From Metallosphaera tengchongensis (GTDB taxonomy: Archaea > Thermoproteota > Thermoprotei_A > Sulfolobales > Sulfolobaceae), in NCBI RefSeq assembly GCF_013343295.1, contig NZ_CP049074.1, forward strand, positions 248,001-312,000: a stretch of 64,000 nucleotides of DNA, in the 5' to 3' direction. Under the pieces are notes generated by a model. It worked only from the letters and a program-made list of their open reading frames with translations, had not been told where the DNA came from and searched no databases. A program made the position numbers and the translations under genes. Within the stretch, counting starts at the first letter, position 1. The number at the start of each line of letters is the position of its first letter. This document shows, one piece after another, positions 47,829 to 62,377 of the stretch.

Positions 47829-48112
47829 TATGAAAGCTCAGTCAATGTTGCATTTAAAAGTTCATCTAGTCTTAACTCGAGCCTCCTTATCTCTCTGAAG
47901 TTTTGCAGAACATGTCTCCCCTTTTCCGTAAGGGTATAAACTCCTTTTTCAAACTTTACTAGATCCTTTTCCATAAGGATATGTAAATATTTTTCTGTCA
48001 AATTTTCGCTTAAATTGGCATTCTTCATTACTGAAGACTTGCTTCCAGTACCGCTGTCTAGAACCTCCAAAATATCCGCCACTATCTCCATAGATGTCCT
48101 TTTCGTCCTCAT
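47828..48112 (-). CDS. Winged-helix DNA-binding protein (SSO10a-like)
   Basis: A 94-aa protein with R-T-S-M-E-I-V-A-D-I-L-E-V-L, K-S-S-V-M-K-N-A-N-L-S, then a wing ending in Y-T-L-T-E-K-G-R and a C-terminal coiled helix. This is the SSO10a layout of Sulfolobales dimeric winged-helix proteins. It probably regulates locally; first gene of a pair with the membrane protein. Confidence 0.8.
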   Translation of the reverse strand: MRTKRTSMEIVADILEVLDSGTGSKSSVMKNANLSENLTEKYLHILMEKDLVKFEKGVYTLTEKGRHVLQNFREIRRLELRLDELLNATLTELS

Positions 48113-48446
48113 ATGTGAAATATAACTTTACAGGTCTATTTAAATATTTCCAGTGCCGTGTTTATTCTGATGCTATTGAAGTCCTTTATTCAGAAAAATC
48201 CTTAGATATAAAATTATAGTTGATTCACATAAAGTTCTTGTTAATAACTCAGTCTGACACCTTCCGCGCCATAAAGGGCAAGGTTCTCTTTTTCGTTTAT
48301 AAACAGAAGAACGTGAGCAAGGCTTTAAGAAAGATAACTTCACTACACATTAAGTTGTATGCTGGGGAATTCCTTTCTACTCCCTTATGGATTTACTGAA
48401 CTTATTGGGGAGGGATAAATTGCGATCCCATTAGAAATAATTTTAT
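48113..48446. other. Intergenic gap with a solo repeat
   Basis: The 334 bases hold the winged-helix promoter (TATA-like atttaaata near 48141), the solo hairpin repeat at 48254-48300, and otherwise AT-rich DNA. No open frame worth reporting. Confidence 0.5.
48254..48300 (+). repeat. Solo hairpin repeat (copy E)
   Basis: CTGACACCTTCCGCGCC, hairpin around ataaa, GGCAAGGTT, then a T-rich tail ending TTTAT. Diverged, but with both right-end and left-end outer parts. Confidence 0.6.
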
Positions 48447-48872
48447 TTATATCTTCTTATTCTTCCTAAATCTTACTGGTTTCCTCTTCCTTGAGGATAG
48501 AATGTACCTGGCTGAGGCACCAGCTATTATGAGACCACCCAAAGTCAAAAGATTTAAAGGATTTACGGAGGATGTCAAGATCTCAATAATGATCTCTCTG
48601 GACACAAATGATATCATCGCGTCTATAACATAGATTACACTTCTTCCTTTACCCCTGAAGAAATCCAGTGCACTTAGATATACTTCCAGGAAAACAATGA
48701 TAAGGAGCACATTTTCTAAAATTATTGATGCTATAAGAAAAAGACCGCCTTGCAGAGATGAGATCATTTGTATAATTGTGCTTAAAATTGTAAAGCCTAG
48801 ACCTAGCAACAATAAAATTTGAACTATTATTGAAACTATTTTAAATATTATTGAGCTACTAATAAACTTCAT
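48447..48872 (-). CDS. Small membrane protein (141 aa)
   Basis: Four predicted membrane segments with a basic C-terminus (S-S-R-K-R-K-P-V-R-F-R-K-N). It resembles the generic phosphate-starvation-inducible PsiE or DUF-type small membrane proteins, but no firm family match. It lies just past the tRNA-Ala gene on the same strand. Confidence 0.6.
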   Translation of the reverse strand: MKFISSSIIFKIVSIIVQILLLLGLGFTILSTIIQMISSLQGGLFLIASIILENVLLIIVFLEVYLSALDFFRGKGRSVIYVIDAMISFVSREIIIEILTSSVNPLNLLTLGGLIIAGASARYILSSRKRKPVRFRKNKKI

Positions 48873-48957
48873 AACTGTTCATACGAGTTGTTTTCTAACT
48901 TTAATAAGCATCGTAAAACCTTATCTTGCCCGTTTGCGATCGATTCCGTAGGTGTAG

Positions 48958-49033
<76 letters not shown>

Positions 49034-49245
49034 CCAAAGAATTATTGGAGAAAACATTATAGCTTTATCGTTGGTAGAACCTCTATCCCTAGGAGAGACT
49101 TCCGGAAGATAAAACCAAAAGAATGTTGCGCGGAGAGAAATAAGAAACTGGACTCACATAATAAAAACTTTGTTAAGCCGATACTTGAATAGTGATAGGT
49201 CTCATGAGGATCCAGCTCTCGCTCGCCAAAAATCTCTCGATATAT

Positions 49246-49860
49246 TTACGTTGATTTGTCGGAGGATTTTTGAACTCCACGGGTTATCAGGCTCGCCAGG
49301 GTTTCGGCTTCTTTTTCACCCCTATACTTACCTATTAGCTCTATTACCTTTTGTATCTCTTCATTAGAAGATTCTCTGTCCACTAGGGTTACCAGTTTCC
49401 CAAGCACCTCCCTTGAGAGAACTTCAATGATCTCACTGAACTCTGGTATGGTGAACTCTGGAGACTGATCTAAGAGTTGAATGTAACCGAGAGAGATACT
49501 CTTCAACCCATTATCAATTAGCTTGCGCAACTCATCCAACTTCTGCATGTTCTCCGAAGATTGTTGATTTAGATTAAAGTTTTTCAATGATTCTAGGAAC
49601 TTTGAAATTCTAAACTTCTGTAACTCTAACGAAATCATTGCATTTCTTATGTTTTTATTTGCAATATATCTTACTTCATTACTATCTCTGACTGTAATGA
49701 TATACTGAGAAAAATATAACTCCTCCAGAGTTTTTACTATTGTGTCCCTGCTCATGAACGAGGAGAGATTAGCCAAAAGTTGATCTGCTGTAATCCCTGC
49801 ATAGCCTTCCTTTGCTATAGTCAATAGAACCGTTCTCTGCTTTTTGGAGAGGAATTCCAT
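49246..49860 (-). CDS. Helix-turn-helix protein with coiled C-terminus
   Basis: A 204-aa soluble protein. Residues 1-70 read as a winged helix (K-K-Q-R-T-V-L-L-T-I-A-K-E-G-Y, then M-S-R-D-T-I-V-K-T-L-E-E-L); the rest is long helices with regular Leu/Ile spacing, suggesting dimerisation. No family recognised. Possibly a regulator. It stands alone. Confidence 0.65.
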   Translation of the reverse strand: MEFLSKKQRTVLLTIAKEGYAGITADQLLANLSSFMSRDTIVKTLEELYFSQYIITVRDSNEVRYIANKNIRNAMISLELQKFRISKFLESLKNFNLNQQSSENMQKLDELRKLIDNGLKSISLGYIQLLDQSPEFTIPEFSEIIEVLSREVLGKLVTLVDRESSNEEIQKVIELIGKYRGEKEAETLASLITRGVQKSSDKST

Positions 49861-49952
49861 TAGGGACTTTATGTTTCATCTACAATAAATTACCTTCGCA
49901 GTCCTCATTAGCTCTCCAGAGCTAAACTTGGGCTAATTCCTCTGGAGTTACA

Positions 49953-50000
49953 CGACAAAGGGAGGACAAACCTCGCCCTTTAGGCGCGTGGGAGGCTCGG
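49953..50000 (-). repeat. Solo hairpin repeat (copy F)
   Basis: On the minus strand: CCGAGCCTCCCACGCG, hairpin CCTAAAGGG, CGAGGTTTGTCCTCCCTTTGTCG. The only copy on the minus strand; it lies just upstream of the phosphomevalonate kinase gene. Confidence 0.6.
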
Positions 50001-50057
50001 AAACTTCTATTATTCCAAATGTTATACCCACCTGAAGAACCTATGTGGTGAAGTTGG

Positions 50058-51011
50058 TTGAAGGTAAGTGCTCCAGGCAAAGTACTATGGATTGGTAGCT
50101 ACTCGGTCGTTTTTGGGGGAATTTCCCACGTTATTGCCATAGACAAAAGAGTAACGTGTGAATGTGCCAAAGCACAGGAAATGGAATTTGTTACCACTTT
50201 TGGTAAATTTAGTGAAGGTCAGAACGAGCTAATAGATAGCGTATTGGAAACCTTGAGAACATCTTACGATCTGCCTAAAATGAAAGTAGTTCTAACCAAC
50301 GACGACGCTTTTCAGATTGATGGGAAAAAAACTGGCTTGGGAAGTTCATCGGCTGCTACAGTAGCGCTAATGGGATGCGTCTTAGGTTTGATAAACAACT
50401 CTTTGGACAAAGATCTAGTGTATAGACTTTCACAGAAAGCCAACTATGTAAGACAGAGGGGTATAGGAAGTGGATTTGATATAGCAGCTGCGGTGTACGG
50501 GAGCGTGGTGTATAGAAGATACAGAGATATAAACAGGGTGGACTCCCAATTGGAGCCATTGAGACTGCCCCGTAGAGTGAAAATGTTGTTGGGTTTCACA
50601 GGTAGGAGTGCAAATACTGTTAATTTGGTAAAAAAATTCGAAGAAGCTAAGGATAACGCCGAATTCAAAGAGATAATCCATGAAATAGAACTAAATAATG
50701 ATATGGCAATAAGGTTGCTGAAGTTAGGTAAAATAGAGGCGGCGATTCCTCACGTAAGACTGTCAAGGAATTTGTTAAACCTGCTTTCGGAAGGTGTCGT
50801 GGGGGTGAAGTTGGAGACAGAGGAAGATAGAAGGATCATGGGTTTGGCAGAAAGGAATGGGGCTATAATATCCCTTATGCCTGGGGCTGGTGGCGGAGAT
50901 TTGATTTTATCCCTAGGATATGAACTAGAAAACGTTAAGAGGGCCTGGATGAAAGAGGGCATCAAAGTCATAGAGGTCAATGAAGATGAGGGGTTAAGAC
51001 TTGAAAACTGA
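50058..51011 (+). CDS. Phosphomevalonate kinase (GHMP family)
   Basis: Phosphorylates mevalonate-5-phosphate in isoprenoid lipid synthesis. GHMP motifs: [12 protein letters not shown] at the N-terminus, ATP loop G-L-G-S-S-S-A-A-T near residue 97, R-G-I-G-S-G-F-D, and C-terminal M-P-G-A-G-G-G-D. Sulfolobales use the classical pathway with this enzyme, unlike most archaea. TTG 50058 follows GGTGA. It overlaps the decarboxylase gene by 11 bases. Confidence 0.87.
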   Translation: MKVSAPGKVLWIGSYSVVFGGISHVIAIDKRVTCECAKAQEMEFVTTFGKFSEGQNELIDSVLETLRTSYDLPKMKVVLTNDDAFQIDGKKTGLGSSSAATVALMGCVLGLINNSLDKDLVYRLSQKANYVRQRGIGSGFDIAAAVYGSVVYRRYRDINRVDSQLEPLRLPRRVKMLLGFTGRSANTVNLVKKFEEAKDNAEFKEIIHEIELNNDMAIRLLKLGKIEAAIPHVRLSRNLLNLLSEGVVGVKLETEEDRRIMGLAERNGAIISLMPGAGGGDLILSLGYELENVKRAWMKEGIKVIEVNEDEGLRLEN

Positions 51012-51975
51012 AGCCGAAGCCATAGCTCCTTCAAACATAGCAATCGTGAAATATTGGGGTAAGAGAAATAGGGAGTTGAACCTCCCGTTAAATCCTTCAC
51101 TCTCCATCTCACTGAATGAAGTCTGGGTAAGATCTAGGGTTATTTTCGATGAGAGCCTAAGGGATGATGAGGTCTGGATCAACAACCTGAAGCTAGAGCA
51201 TCGAGAGGTTAAAGACTATGCAGGAAGAGTACTGGAAGTCTTTAGATCTATGGTAGGGAGAAGAATTTTCGCTAAAGTAGAATCCATGACTAACTTCCCT
51301 AGTTCAGCTGGACTGGCCTCATCTGCTGCTGGAATAGCTTCCATTACGCTCGCTTCCAATGAGGCCTTGGGACTTAACCTCAATACTAAGGAACTGTCCA
51401 AGATAGCTAGGATAGGTTCAGGTAGTGCATGCAGAAGCTTGTTTGGTGGTTTCGTTAAGTGGAATGCGGGTGTGCTAGACAGCGGAGAAGACTCCTTCTG
51501 CGAGGAGATAGTTCCATCTAATCATTGGCCCGAGTTAGTGGATGTGATTGCCATTTTCTCTGAAGAGAAGAAGAAAGTCTCATCTAGGACAGGTATGGAG
51601 AGCTCTGCGCTCAGTTCTTCCCTTATGAAATGCAGGTTAGACTTCATACAGAGAACGTTCGAGGAGGTAGTGGACGCAATCAGGAAAAAAGACCAAGAGA
51701 GATTCTTTAACTTAACCATGAGGCATAGCAACAGCATGCATGCAGTGATACTGGACTCCTGGCCCCCGTTTTTCTACCTAAATGATAAATCTCTGCAAGT
51801 AATGAGGTGGGTCTATGAATATGGAAAGGCAGCATATACCTTCGATGCTGGACCTAATCCTCACATCTTAGTCCTTGAAAACAATGCGAGTGACGTTGTA
51901 AACTTTTTGCAGGACTTGGGGGCTAAAAAGGTGATAGTGTCGAAAATAAGCGACGGGCCTAGGGTTTTAAAGTAA
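51001..51975 (+). CDS. mvaD: Diphosphomevalonate decarboxylase
   Basis: Converts mevalonate diphosphate to isopentenyl diphosphate. Motifs: [14 protein letters not shown] near the start, [25 protein letters not shown], and C-terminal T-F-D-A-G-P-N. Length 324 aa is typical. Coupling to phosphomevalonate kinase puts two consecutive pathway steps in one operon. Confidence 0.93.
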   Translation: MKTEAEAIAPSNIAIVKYWGKRNRELNLPLNPSLSISLNEVWVRSRVIFDESLRDDEVWINNLKLEHREVKDYAGRVLEVFRSMVGRRIFAKVESMTNFPSSAGLASSAAGIASITLASNEALGLNLNTKELSKIARIGSGSACRSLFGGFVKWNAGVLDSGEDSFCEEIVPSNHWPELVDVIAIFSEEKKKVSSRTGMESSALSSSLMKCRLDFIQRTFEEVVDAIRKKDQERFFNLTMRHSNSMHAVILDSWPPFFYLNDKSLQVMRWVYEYGKAAYTFDAGPNPHILVLENNASDVVNFLQDLGAKKVIVSKISDGPRVLK

Positions 51976-51980
51976 GCACT

Positions 51981-53959
<1,979 letters not shown>

Positions 53960-53985
53960 CTATTTCTATTAGGATTAATATCATT

Positions 53986-54022
53986 CTGGCTTCCTCCCAG
54001 CCATAAATGGCGAGGGATCCCC
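53986..54022 (+). repeat. Hairpin repeat, right end of tnpB element
   Basis: CTGGCTTCCTCCCAGCC, hairpin around taaat, GGCGAGGG. It lies 24 bases beyond the tnpB stop and forms the element's right boundary, where the 3' part of a TnpB guide RNA would end. Confidence 0.7.
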
Positions 54023-54045
54023 TCATCGATTCGGAGCTACATCTC

Positions 54046-55167
<1,122 letters not shown>

Positions 55168-55193
55168 AAATACAGGTATGAAAAGGAGGTTTA

Positions 55194-55235
55194 TGTACCC
55201 TCATCCCCGCCCTGAAGGGCGAGGCTTTCCCTACT
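55194..55235 (+). repeat. Hairpin repeat, left end of tnpB element
   Basis: GTACCCTCATCCCC, near-perfect hairpin GCCCTGAAGGGC, GAGGCTTTCCCTA. It lies 27 bases outside the tnpB start and forms the left boundary. Hairpin sequence matches the right end in the same orientation. Confidence 0.75.
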
Positions 55236-55430
55236 TTGTAACTTATGAGCTAGAATTTATCCTTATGCCATTAAAGATAACTCATGGAGCTTCTTTCATT
55301 GATTAAGGACTGATTTCTTAGCTGAGACTCATCACAACATAAGACTAAATGGTTAGGGTTTATTAAAATTGGTAACATATAGATAATACTCCAAAAAATT
55401 TCTATCTAAGCAAAAATCAGTTTTAGTGTA

Positions 55431-56117
55431 ATGATTCGGCTTGCGGTAATAGGCGCAAAGGGAGGAGTTGGTAAGTCTACTTTGGTGTACGATATAGCGA
55501 GAGTGCTATCAAAGAATTATCCTGTAACTATCGTAGACGCCAGTACATCTAGGACAATAAGTAATATCAACGAAATCAGAGGGAGCTTACAGTTGGAGCA
55601 TGATTATTTAGTTGAGAGAGGTAACCTTAAGATTCTTTCATTAAATCAATATTTAACTCCATATGTCAATATAGGTAAATTTCAAGACATATACAATGAT
55701 ATTATATCAGACGAGGAGTTCATCCTTGTAGACTATGGAGTTCATATTTACGAAAGGGCCATATCAGATGAACTTTTCCTCTTCTACACTTTTACAAAGA
55801 AAATTAACGGAGTTGTTCCAACCAACTTCATTGCGGTCAGTAATTCTCAGAATTTTGTAATTAATTCTACTAGAAAACTGATTGAAGCTTATATTTCTCT
55901 ACTTATGGATCTAGATGAGAGTTGCGTAGGGAAGTTAACTCATTTTGTAATTAACATGGTAAGAGATGAGAGTAACCTCAAAGTAGACGTGAAGCCGCTT
56001 TTTGGAATAGTTGAAATTCCGTTCTACAGAGAACTGTCCTTCAATGGATTTTGGAACACCGAGGTTCCCAAAGAAATAGAAAATATAGCAAAGGACATAG
56101 AAAGCATGAGAAGATAG
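55431..56117 (+). CDS. ParA/MinD-like ATPase
   Basis: A 228-aa deviant-Walker ATPase: K-G-G-V-G-K-S-T at about 10-17 after A-V-I-G-A, and I-V-D-A-S for switch I. The second half is less conserved, but E-F-I-L-V-D-Y-G is the Walker B strand. Family members position DNA, plasmids or protein complexes. No ParB-like partner is seen; the glycosyltransferase follows after 263 bases. Gene is AT-rich relative to neighbours. Confidence 0.8.
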   Translation: MIRLAVIGAKGGVGKSTLVYDIARVLSKNYPVTIVDASTSRTISNINEIRGSLQLEHDYLVERGNLKILSLNQYLTPYVNIGKFQDIYNDIISDEEFILVDYGVHIYERAISDELFLFYTFTKKINGVVPTNFIAVSNSQNFVINSTRKLIEAYISLLMDLDESCVGKLTHFVINMVRDESNLKVDVKPLFGIVEIPFYRELSFNGFWNTEVPKEIENIAKDIESMRR

Positions 56118-56249
56118 TAATCCTAACCTGAGAGAATTGTCTTCAAGTGTAGGGACTAAAAAGATGAGAGAAACGACGCTAAGACTAATTGATAGAAGAA
56201 CTGCAAACCTGACAAGAAGGAGGACAGATATTGAATACCGTCAGAATCT

Positions 56250-56292
56250 CTGACCTCCTCTCCCCAAAGGGTGAGGTCCGCCGTTCTTTATC
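56250..56292 (+). repeat. Solo hairpin repeat (copy C)
   Basis: CTGACCTCCTC, hairpin CCCCAAAGGG, TGAGGTCCGCCGTTCTTTATC. Right-end and left-end outer parts around one hairpin; lies between the ParA-like gene and the glycosyltransferase. Confidence 0.7.
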
Positions 56293-56380
56293 ATAAATGA
56301 GGTATTATGGATAGGTCTAAATTATCTTGAATGAAAGGTTTATTTGCCGTTATATACCAGAGCGTCCTATATCTAGTTTC

Positions 56381-57709
56381 ATGAATATAGCAATAAATAG
56401 TCAAACTCCGCCAGTTCGCTTCAACTTAACTTATAGAGACATCCTGGAAAAGTATGGCGAAGTTCCTATTCCTCTTGATCTCAGGACGTTAAGTGAGCAA
56501 GATTACTACGTGTCGGTGGGCGGAGTATCCAGGATGATGATATCTTACATTAAGAACAGCAATATGAAGAAAGTGAGGTGGGTAGCTCTAGGCCCAGGTT
56601 ATCCTCCCCAAGCCATTTTAGACGATATAGAGGTGCATTTTGTAGATTTACCTCCACATGTTTTATCAAACTACACCAAGTTTAAAGAGGGTCTTTACAA
56701 CGAGGCTCATGACCTGCAGAGATATAACATCGTAGGACCTGAATACATTGCTTATACCACATATAATTGGATCTCCGCTACTAAACTTCTAGAATTTTAT
56801 GCAGATACAGATGTCTATTTCATTAACGACTTTCAACAATTACTAGTGGGAGGTATTATAGGGCCTTCAGCACCCACAGTTTTGTGGTATCACATTCCAT
56901 ATATTCCAGAAAAGTTAGGTACAAGGGTAAGAGAGTTTCTAATAAGATCCTTTGAGGGATTTGACTTAGTAATAGTCAGCACTAAAAGAGATTTAGAGGG
57001 GCTAGCTAGATCTGGAGTAAAAGTGAAAGTGAGACAAATATATCCTTTCATAGATCCTGACAATTATAAAACTGCTAATAAGAACGAAATAAATAAGGTT
57101 TCAGACAAGTTCGGAATAAAGGATGACGATAAGGTGATCCTTTTAGTAGGTAGGATGGATCCCATAAAGAGCCAAGATGTGGCCATAAAAGCTATAAAGA
57201 CAACCAATTTCAAACTCGTTATAGCTGGAAATGGGAGTTTCACTAGCAAATCGTTGGGACATGATAAAGCAAGCGTCTGGGCTAGGAAATTAAAGAATCT
57301 GGTTAAGGAACTCCATATCGAGGATAGGGTTATATTTACAGGCTACGTGTCTGATGAGGAACTTTCAGCGTTATATCAGAGGAGCGACGTAGTTACCTTG
57401 ACTTCTAGGACAGAAGGGTTCGGCCTAACTGTTTGTGAGGGGTGGAATTTTAAGAAACCCGTAGTTGTAAGTCTTGGAGCTGGCGTAAGCGAGCTCGTGA
57501 TAAATAACGTTAATGGATACACTTTTCCATCAGACGACCACGAAAAGATGTCGCTTGCACTAATTGATGCAGTTAAAAATGGAGAGAAGCTAGGTTCACT
57601 GGGTTACGAGACATTAAAACAATGCTCCGTTGGAACGGCTACGGAAAGAGTGAAGGCTGCGCTGGAAGAAGCTATGAAGGACTATCCCCAGAAAGGTGAT
57701 ATACATTGA
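56381..57709 (+). CDS. GT4-type glycosyltransferase
   Basis: A retaining GT-B glycosyltransferase: N-terminal G-G-V-S-R-M near residue 47, W-Y-H-I-P-Y, then [20 protein letters not shown], and the nucleotide-sugar motif [12 protein letters not shown]. It resembles trehalose or glucosylglycerate-type synthases in overall form, but acceptor and donor are unknown. A TTG start at 56327 is possible; ATG 56381 is preferred because tatata (56351-56356) lies 27 bases before it. It probably serves compatible-solute or glycan synthesis. Confidence 0.82.
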   Translation: MNIAINSQTPPVRFNLTYRDILEKYGEVPIPLDLRTLSEQDYYVSVGGVSRMMISYIKNSNMKKVRWVALGPGYPPQAILDDIEVHFVDLPPHVLSNYTKFKEGLYNEAHDLQRYNIVGPEYIAYTTYNWISATKLLEFYADTDVYFINDFQQLLVGGIIGPSAPTVLWYHIPYIPEKLGTRVREFLIRSFEGFDLVIVSTKRDLEGLARSGVKVKVRQIYPFIDPDNYKTANKNEINKVSDKFGIKDDDKVILLVGRMDPIKSQDVAIKAIKTTNFKLVIAGNGSFTSKSLGHDKASVWARKLKNLVKELHIEDRVIFTGYVSDEELSALYQRSDVVTLTSRTEGFGLTVCEGWNFKKPVVVSLGAGVSELVINNVNGYTFPSDDHEKMSLALIDAVKNGEKLGSLGYETLKQCSVGTATERVKAALEEAMKDYPQKGDIH

Positions 57710-57776
57710 ACGAAAATTGAAAAATGAAATAACGTTAACGAAAGGTATTTTAGTTTACCATTCATATAATTTATTT

Positions 57777-58130
57777 ATGTTCGACGTTCTTATTGATGTA
57801 GTAAACGATCTAAACAACGATAACGTGACGAGAGCAAGCAAGAGACTTGTTAGTTTAGCAAAGGATAATGAAGATGAAGAACTGCTCAGGATAGTCTCAG
57901 AACTTGAAAAGTTGTTAATGGAATTGGATAAAGATGACACTCTAGTAAGGGATGATGAAGAAACTCAAAGAGACCTTTTGGCAATAAAGAAAGAAATGGA
58001 CGACTTGAGGAAACGAAAACTGAGAATCCTTTCAATCTACCTGTTGAAAAAACTAAGTGATAGGAACCTCATAATTCAGAACATGATAGTCAACAAGCCA
58101 CTTTCACGAAAACCCCAAACTTACATGTGA
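57777..58130 (+). CDS. Hypothetical acidic helical protein
   Basis: A 117-aa soluble protein with charged helices (E-L-E-K-L-L-M-E-L-D-K-D-D) and probable coiled coil. No family recognised. A frame from GTG 57696 overlaps the glycosyltransferase end; ATG 57777 is preferred for a TATA-like ttttagttt about 26 bases before it. Its end lies three bases from the convergent tRNA-Thr. Confidence 0.55.
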   Translation: MFDVLIDVVNDLNNDNVTRASKRLVSLAKDNEDEELLRIVSELEKLLMELDKDDTLVRDDEETQRDLLAIKKEMDDLRKRKLRILSIYLLKKLSDRNLIIQNMIVNKPLSRKPQTYM

Positions 58131-58132
58131 GG

Positions 58133-58222
<90 letters not shown>

Positions 58223-58290
58223 GTAATGTAAAAAAGGGAAGTTCAAAAGTTTAACCCTGAGGATATCTTAGGTTAACTCATCTGTATTTA

Positions 58291-58337
58291 CTGACCTCCT
58301 CCCCGCCCTAAAGGGCGAGGTTTGTTGTTCCTTTATC
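58291..58337 (+). repeat. Solo hairpin repeat (copy D)
   Basis: The cleanest copy: CTGACCTCCTCCCC, hairpin GCCCTAAAGGGC, GAGGTTTGTTGTTCCTTTATC. Lies between tRNA-Thr and a small gene; no coding sequence inside. Confidence 0.75.
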
Positions 58338-58445
58338 GCCTGCACCTAGACTACGTTTAATTTATATTATCCCTAAAAAGAATGAAAGAACCTGCCCCAT
58401 TAGTTTCAACCAACTCCCTATTAAATATAAATAACGTTTCCAAAT

Positions 58446-58637
58446 ATGGAAGAAAATTTAGATATACTGAGAAAGATAGTCAATGAGCTAATCTCCAGGT
58501 TACCCGATGACTGTAAAGAAATAGCGATGTCCCACTCCCAGCGCCTATTTAACGACATAAAGGACAAGGGACTAAAGGGGGCACTGAAGAGTTGGTATTA
58601 TATTGAGGACGAAGAAGAGATACTGGCCCTAGATTGA
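58446..58637 (+). CDS. Small acidic protein (63 aa)
   Basis: A soluble helical protein rich in Glu and Asp (M-E-E-N-L-D-I-L-R-K-I-V, ending Y-Y-I-E-D-E-E-E-I-L). TATA-like ttaaatata lies about 24 bases before ATG 58446 (leaderless). Its stop is two bases from the stop of ogt. No family recognised. Confidence 0.6.
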   Translation: MEENLDILRKIVNELISRLPDDCKEIAMSHSQRLFNDIKDKGLKGALKSWYYIEDEEEILALD

Positions 58638-58639
58638 GC

Positions 58640-59088
58640 TTATAGTTTTATCCCTTCCAGCTCAAGGAGCTTTCTTTTTATTAGAATTCCCCTGGAGTAT
58701 CCTCCTATGCCATTCTCGGCGACCACCCTGTGGCAGGGGATCAATAGCAGGATATCATTTTTGGATAAGGCCATGCCTATCGCTCTTGGGGAAGTTCCCA
58801 ATCTCTCAGCTATCATGCCGTAGGTTTTAATTTCACCCCAACGCAATTTTCTTATCTCCTTGAAAACTCTCGCTCTAAAGGGGTTCATTGGATATTTAAC
58901 AGGGATATCGTAAAATTCTACCCTATTTCCTCTGAAATAACTATCTAGTCTTTCAAAAAGGTCTTTGAATTCCTCATTTCTTATAAAATTTTTCTCTGTA
59001 CAATTACAAAAATCTAACATGGTTATTACATTATCCTCAGATGCGACAGTAATGGGACCAATAGGACTCTCATAGATCCCATAAACTA

Positions 59089-59092
<4 letters not shown>
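58640..59092 (-). CDS. ogt: Methylated-DNA-protein cysteine methyltransferase
   Basis: Repairs O6-alkylguanine by transferring the alkyl group to its own cysteine. Active Cys120 in I-P-C-H-R-V-V, the helix-turn-helix arginine in S-P-R-A-I-G-M-A, and Y-G-M-I-A are all present. Length 150 aa. It overlaps thrS by four bases (translational coupling). Confidence 0.95.
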
Positions 59093-60717
<1,625 letters not shown>

Positions 60718-60763
60718 TTCAACCTTTAATAGTCTATAAGGGTAAAAATCTTATACTTACTCC

Positions 60764-61717
60764 ATGAACAAACTACTGATCATAGCGAGCGGGGGAGGTC
60801 ATACAGGCTTTGCAAGAGCTGTTGCAGAATATCTGCCATTTAAGGCGGATTTTATCATACCTGAAAATGACAGCAACTCAAGGTTGTTACTTCAGCCTTT
60901 CGCTAACAGAATATACGAGGTTAGTAAGCCAAGGGAACCCCTAGGATCCAGCTTATCGCTTTTCTCAAAGGGATTAAGGGCTTTGTCCCAATCCCTTTCT
61001 ATCCCTAAGTACAAAGTCACTCTAGCAACCGGTTCAAATCACTCCTATATACCATCACTTGTTCAGTACTTAAAGGGTACCACACTGTACGTTATAGAGA
61101 GTCAAGATAGGATAGTCACCAAAGGGAGAACTACCTACTTACTTTCCAAGCTTTCAAGAGGCGTATTCCTACACTGGAAGGAACAGTCTGCTCTATATCG
61201 AAAAGGGATAGTCACCGGACCTATTCTGCAGAGGAGAAAATATGAACCTAAGAACGACGGTTATATTTTCGTTACTGCAGGGACGGAAGGTTTCAAATCC
61301 CTATTCGATAAAATTGTGACCCTAGGTTTAGATAATGTCGTGATCCAGACAGGGAAGATTGACCCTTCGATCTACAGAGGAAGGGCGAGGTTAGCTTTCA
61401 GTTTTGACCCAAATATAGAACAATTTATTGCCAGTTCTTCCCTCGTGATAACCCACCAGGGTAAGACAGCTATGGAGTCTGCAGTACTTTACGGTAAGCC
61501 GACAATTATAGTCTTCAACAAAGCCTTAACCCGTGCGGCAACGTATGAAGATGTGAGGATTTACTCGAAAATTATTGGTGCTACTTTTCTGGACGATCCA
61601 TCGACATGGAGTAATGATAGGGAAATTTTAGAGGCCATTAAAGAAGCTAGAAAACCCACATCCCATGAAATTGGAACTGAGAAGCTAGTCAAGGTGATCA
61701 TAAGTGCTATTGAATAA
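60764..61717 (+). CDS. agl24: Alg14-Alg13 fusion glycosyltransferase (Agl24-like)
   Basis: A 317-aa protein whose N-terminal half has the Alg14 glycine-rich motif I-A-S-G-G-G-H-T-G, with H-S-Y-I-P-S-L, and whose C-terminal half matches Alg13/GT28: F-V-T-A-G-T-E-G-F, I-Q-T-G, and I-T-H-Q-G-K-T-A-M-E-S-A. In eukaryotes Alg13 and Alg14 are separate and add the second GlcNAc in N-glycan synthesis; Sulfolobus Agl24 is a GlcNAc transferase of this kind. Probably cytoplasmic-face membrane-associated. It overlaps the downstream endonuclease gene by 14 bases. Confidence 0.8.
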   Translation: MNKLLIIASGGGHTGFARAVAEYLPFKADFIIPENDSNSRLLLQPFANRIYEVSKPREPLGSSLSLFSKGLRALSQSLSIPKYKVTLATGSNHSYIPSLVQYLKGTTLYVIESQDRIVTKGRTTYLLSKLSRGVFLHWKEQSALYRKGIVTGPILQRRKYEPKNDGYIFVTAGTEGFKSLFDKIVTLGLDNVVIQTGKIDPSIYRGRARLAFSFDPNIEQFIASSSLVITHQGKTAMESAVLYGKPTIIVFNKALTRAATYEDVRIYSKIIGATFLDDPSTWSNDREILEAIKEARKPTSHEIGTEKLVKVIISAIE

Positions 61718-62375
61718 AATAATATCTTTGGCATATGAACACAGGGACATACTCAAGGACACTGGATGGGTAATTTCAGAACCCTTCTCTTTCGCCTGGT
61801 GGGACGGATTTGACTCGGCCGATAAGATAGTGCTCTCAGCGTTTCTCGTACAGATGACCAAGTGGGAGTCAGTAAAAAAGGTCATAAATCTTCTAGAGCA
61901 GAAAGGATTAGCGAAGTTAGAGGTTATAGCTGACCTGGATGCAAGAACGTTGGAACCTTTCCTGAAATCTATAAACTTTTACAAGACTAAAACTCAAAGA
62001 ATTTTAAAATTTTCAAGATTTATTAAAGAAAATAATGGCTTAGAAAATCTCTTAAAAATAGAAAACAGGGCCTTGATTTTATCGCAAGAAGGTGTAGGAG
62101 AAGAGACTGCAGATTCCATCTTACTTTTTGCTGGACATCAACCCGTATTTCCTGCCACTGAATACTCGAGGAGGGTTATGAGTAGAGTTACCGGAGAGGA
62201 AATTAGGAAGAGAGAGGTTCCTAAAATAGTGGAAAACGGTATAGGAAGAGATGTTCTTAAGTTTAAGATTTTACATGCAAGTTTTGGTGGGATCGGAAAA
62301 GCTTTTTGTTTTCAAAATGAACCTAAGTGCAATAGATGCTTTCTTAAACATGTATGCAAATATAATTATAGATAG
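61704..62375 (+). CDS. Endonuclease III-like HhH protein, catalytic residues absent
   Basis: A 223-aa HhH-GPD protein with the helix-hairpin-helix [13 protein letters not shown] near 127-137 and a C-terminal 4Fe-4S site Cys202-x6-Cys209-x2-Cys212-x5-Cys218. The catalytic lysine position in G-V-G-x-K-T is Glu here, as in some archaeal relatives, and the catalytic Asp (expected near 152 in V-D-x-Y) is Thr in F-P-A-T-E-Y. It may bind damaged or mismatched DNA without cutting, or use other residues. Overlaps agl24 and abuts sucC. Confidence 0.78.
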   Translation: MLLNKIISLAYEHRDILKDTGWVISEPFSFAWWDGFDSADKIVLSAFLVQMTKWESVKKVINLLEQKGLAKLEVIADLDARTLEPFLKSINFYKTKTQRILKFSRFIKENNGLENLLKIENRALILSQEGVGEETADSILLFAGHQPVFPATEYSRRVMSRVTGEEIRKREVPKIVENGIGRDVLKFKILHASFGGIGKAFCFQNEPKCNRCFLKHVCKYNYR

Positions 62376-62377
62376 CC

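Noticed and set aside
49970-50000. Rho-independent-type terminator only
   Set aside because: The hairpin matches the dispersed repeat seen ten other times, so it is listed as a repeat; a terminator role may be secondary.
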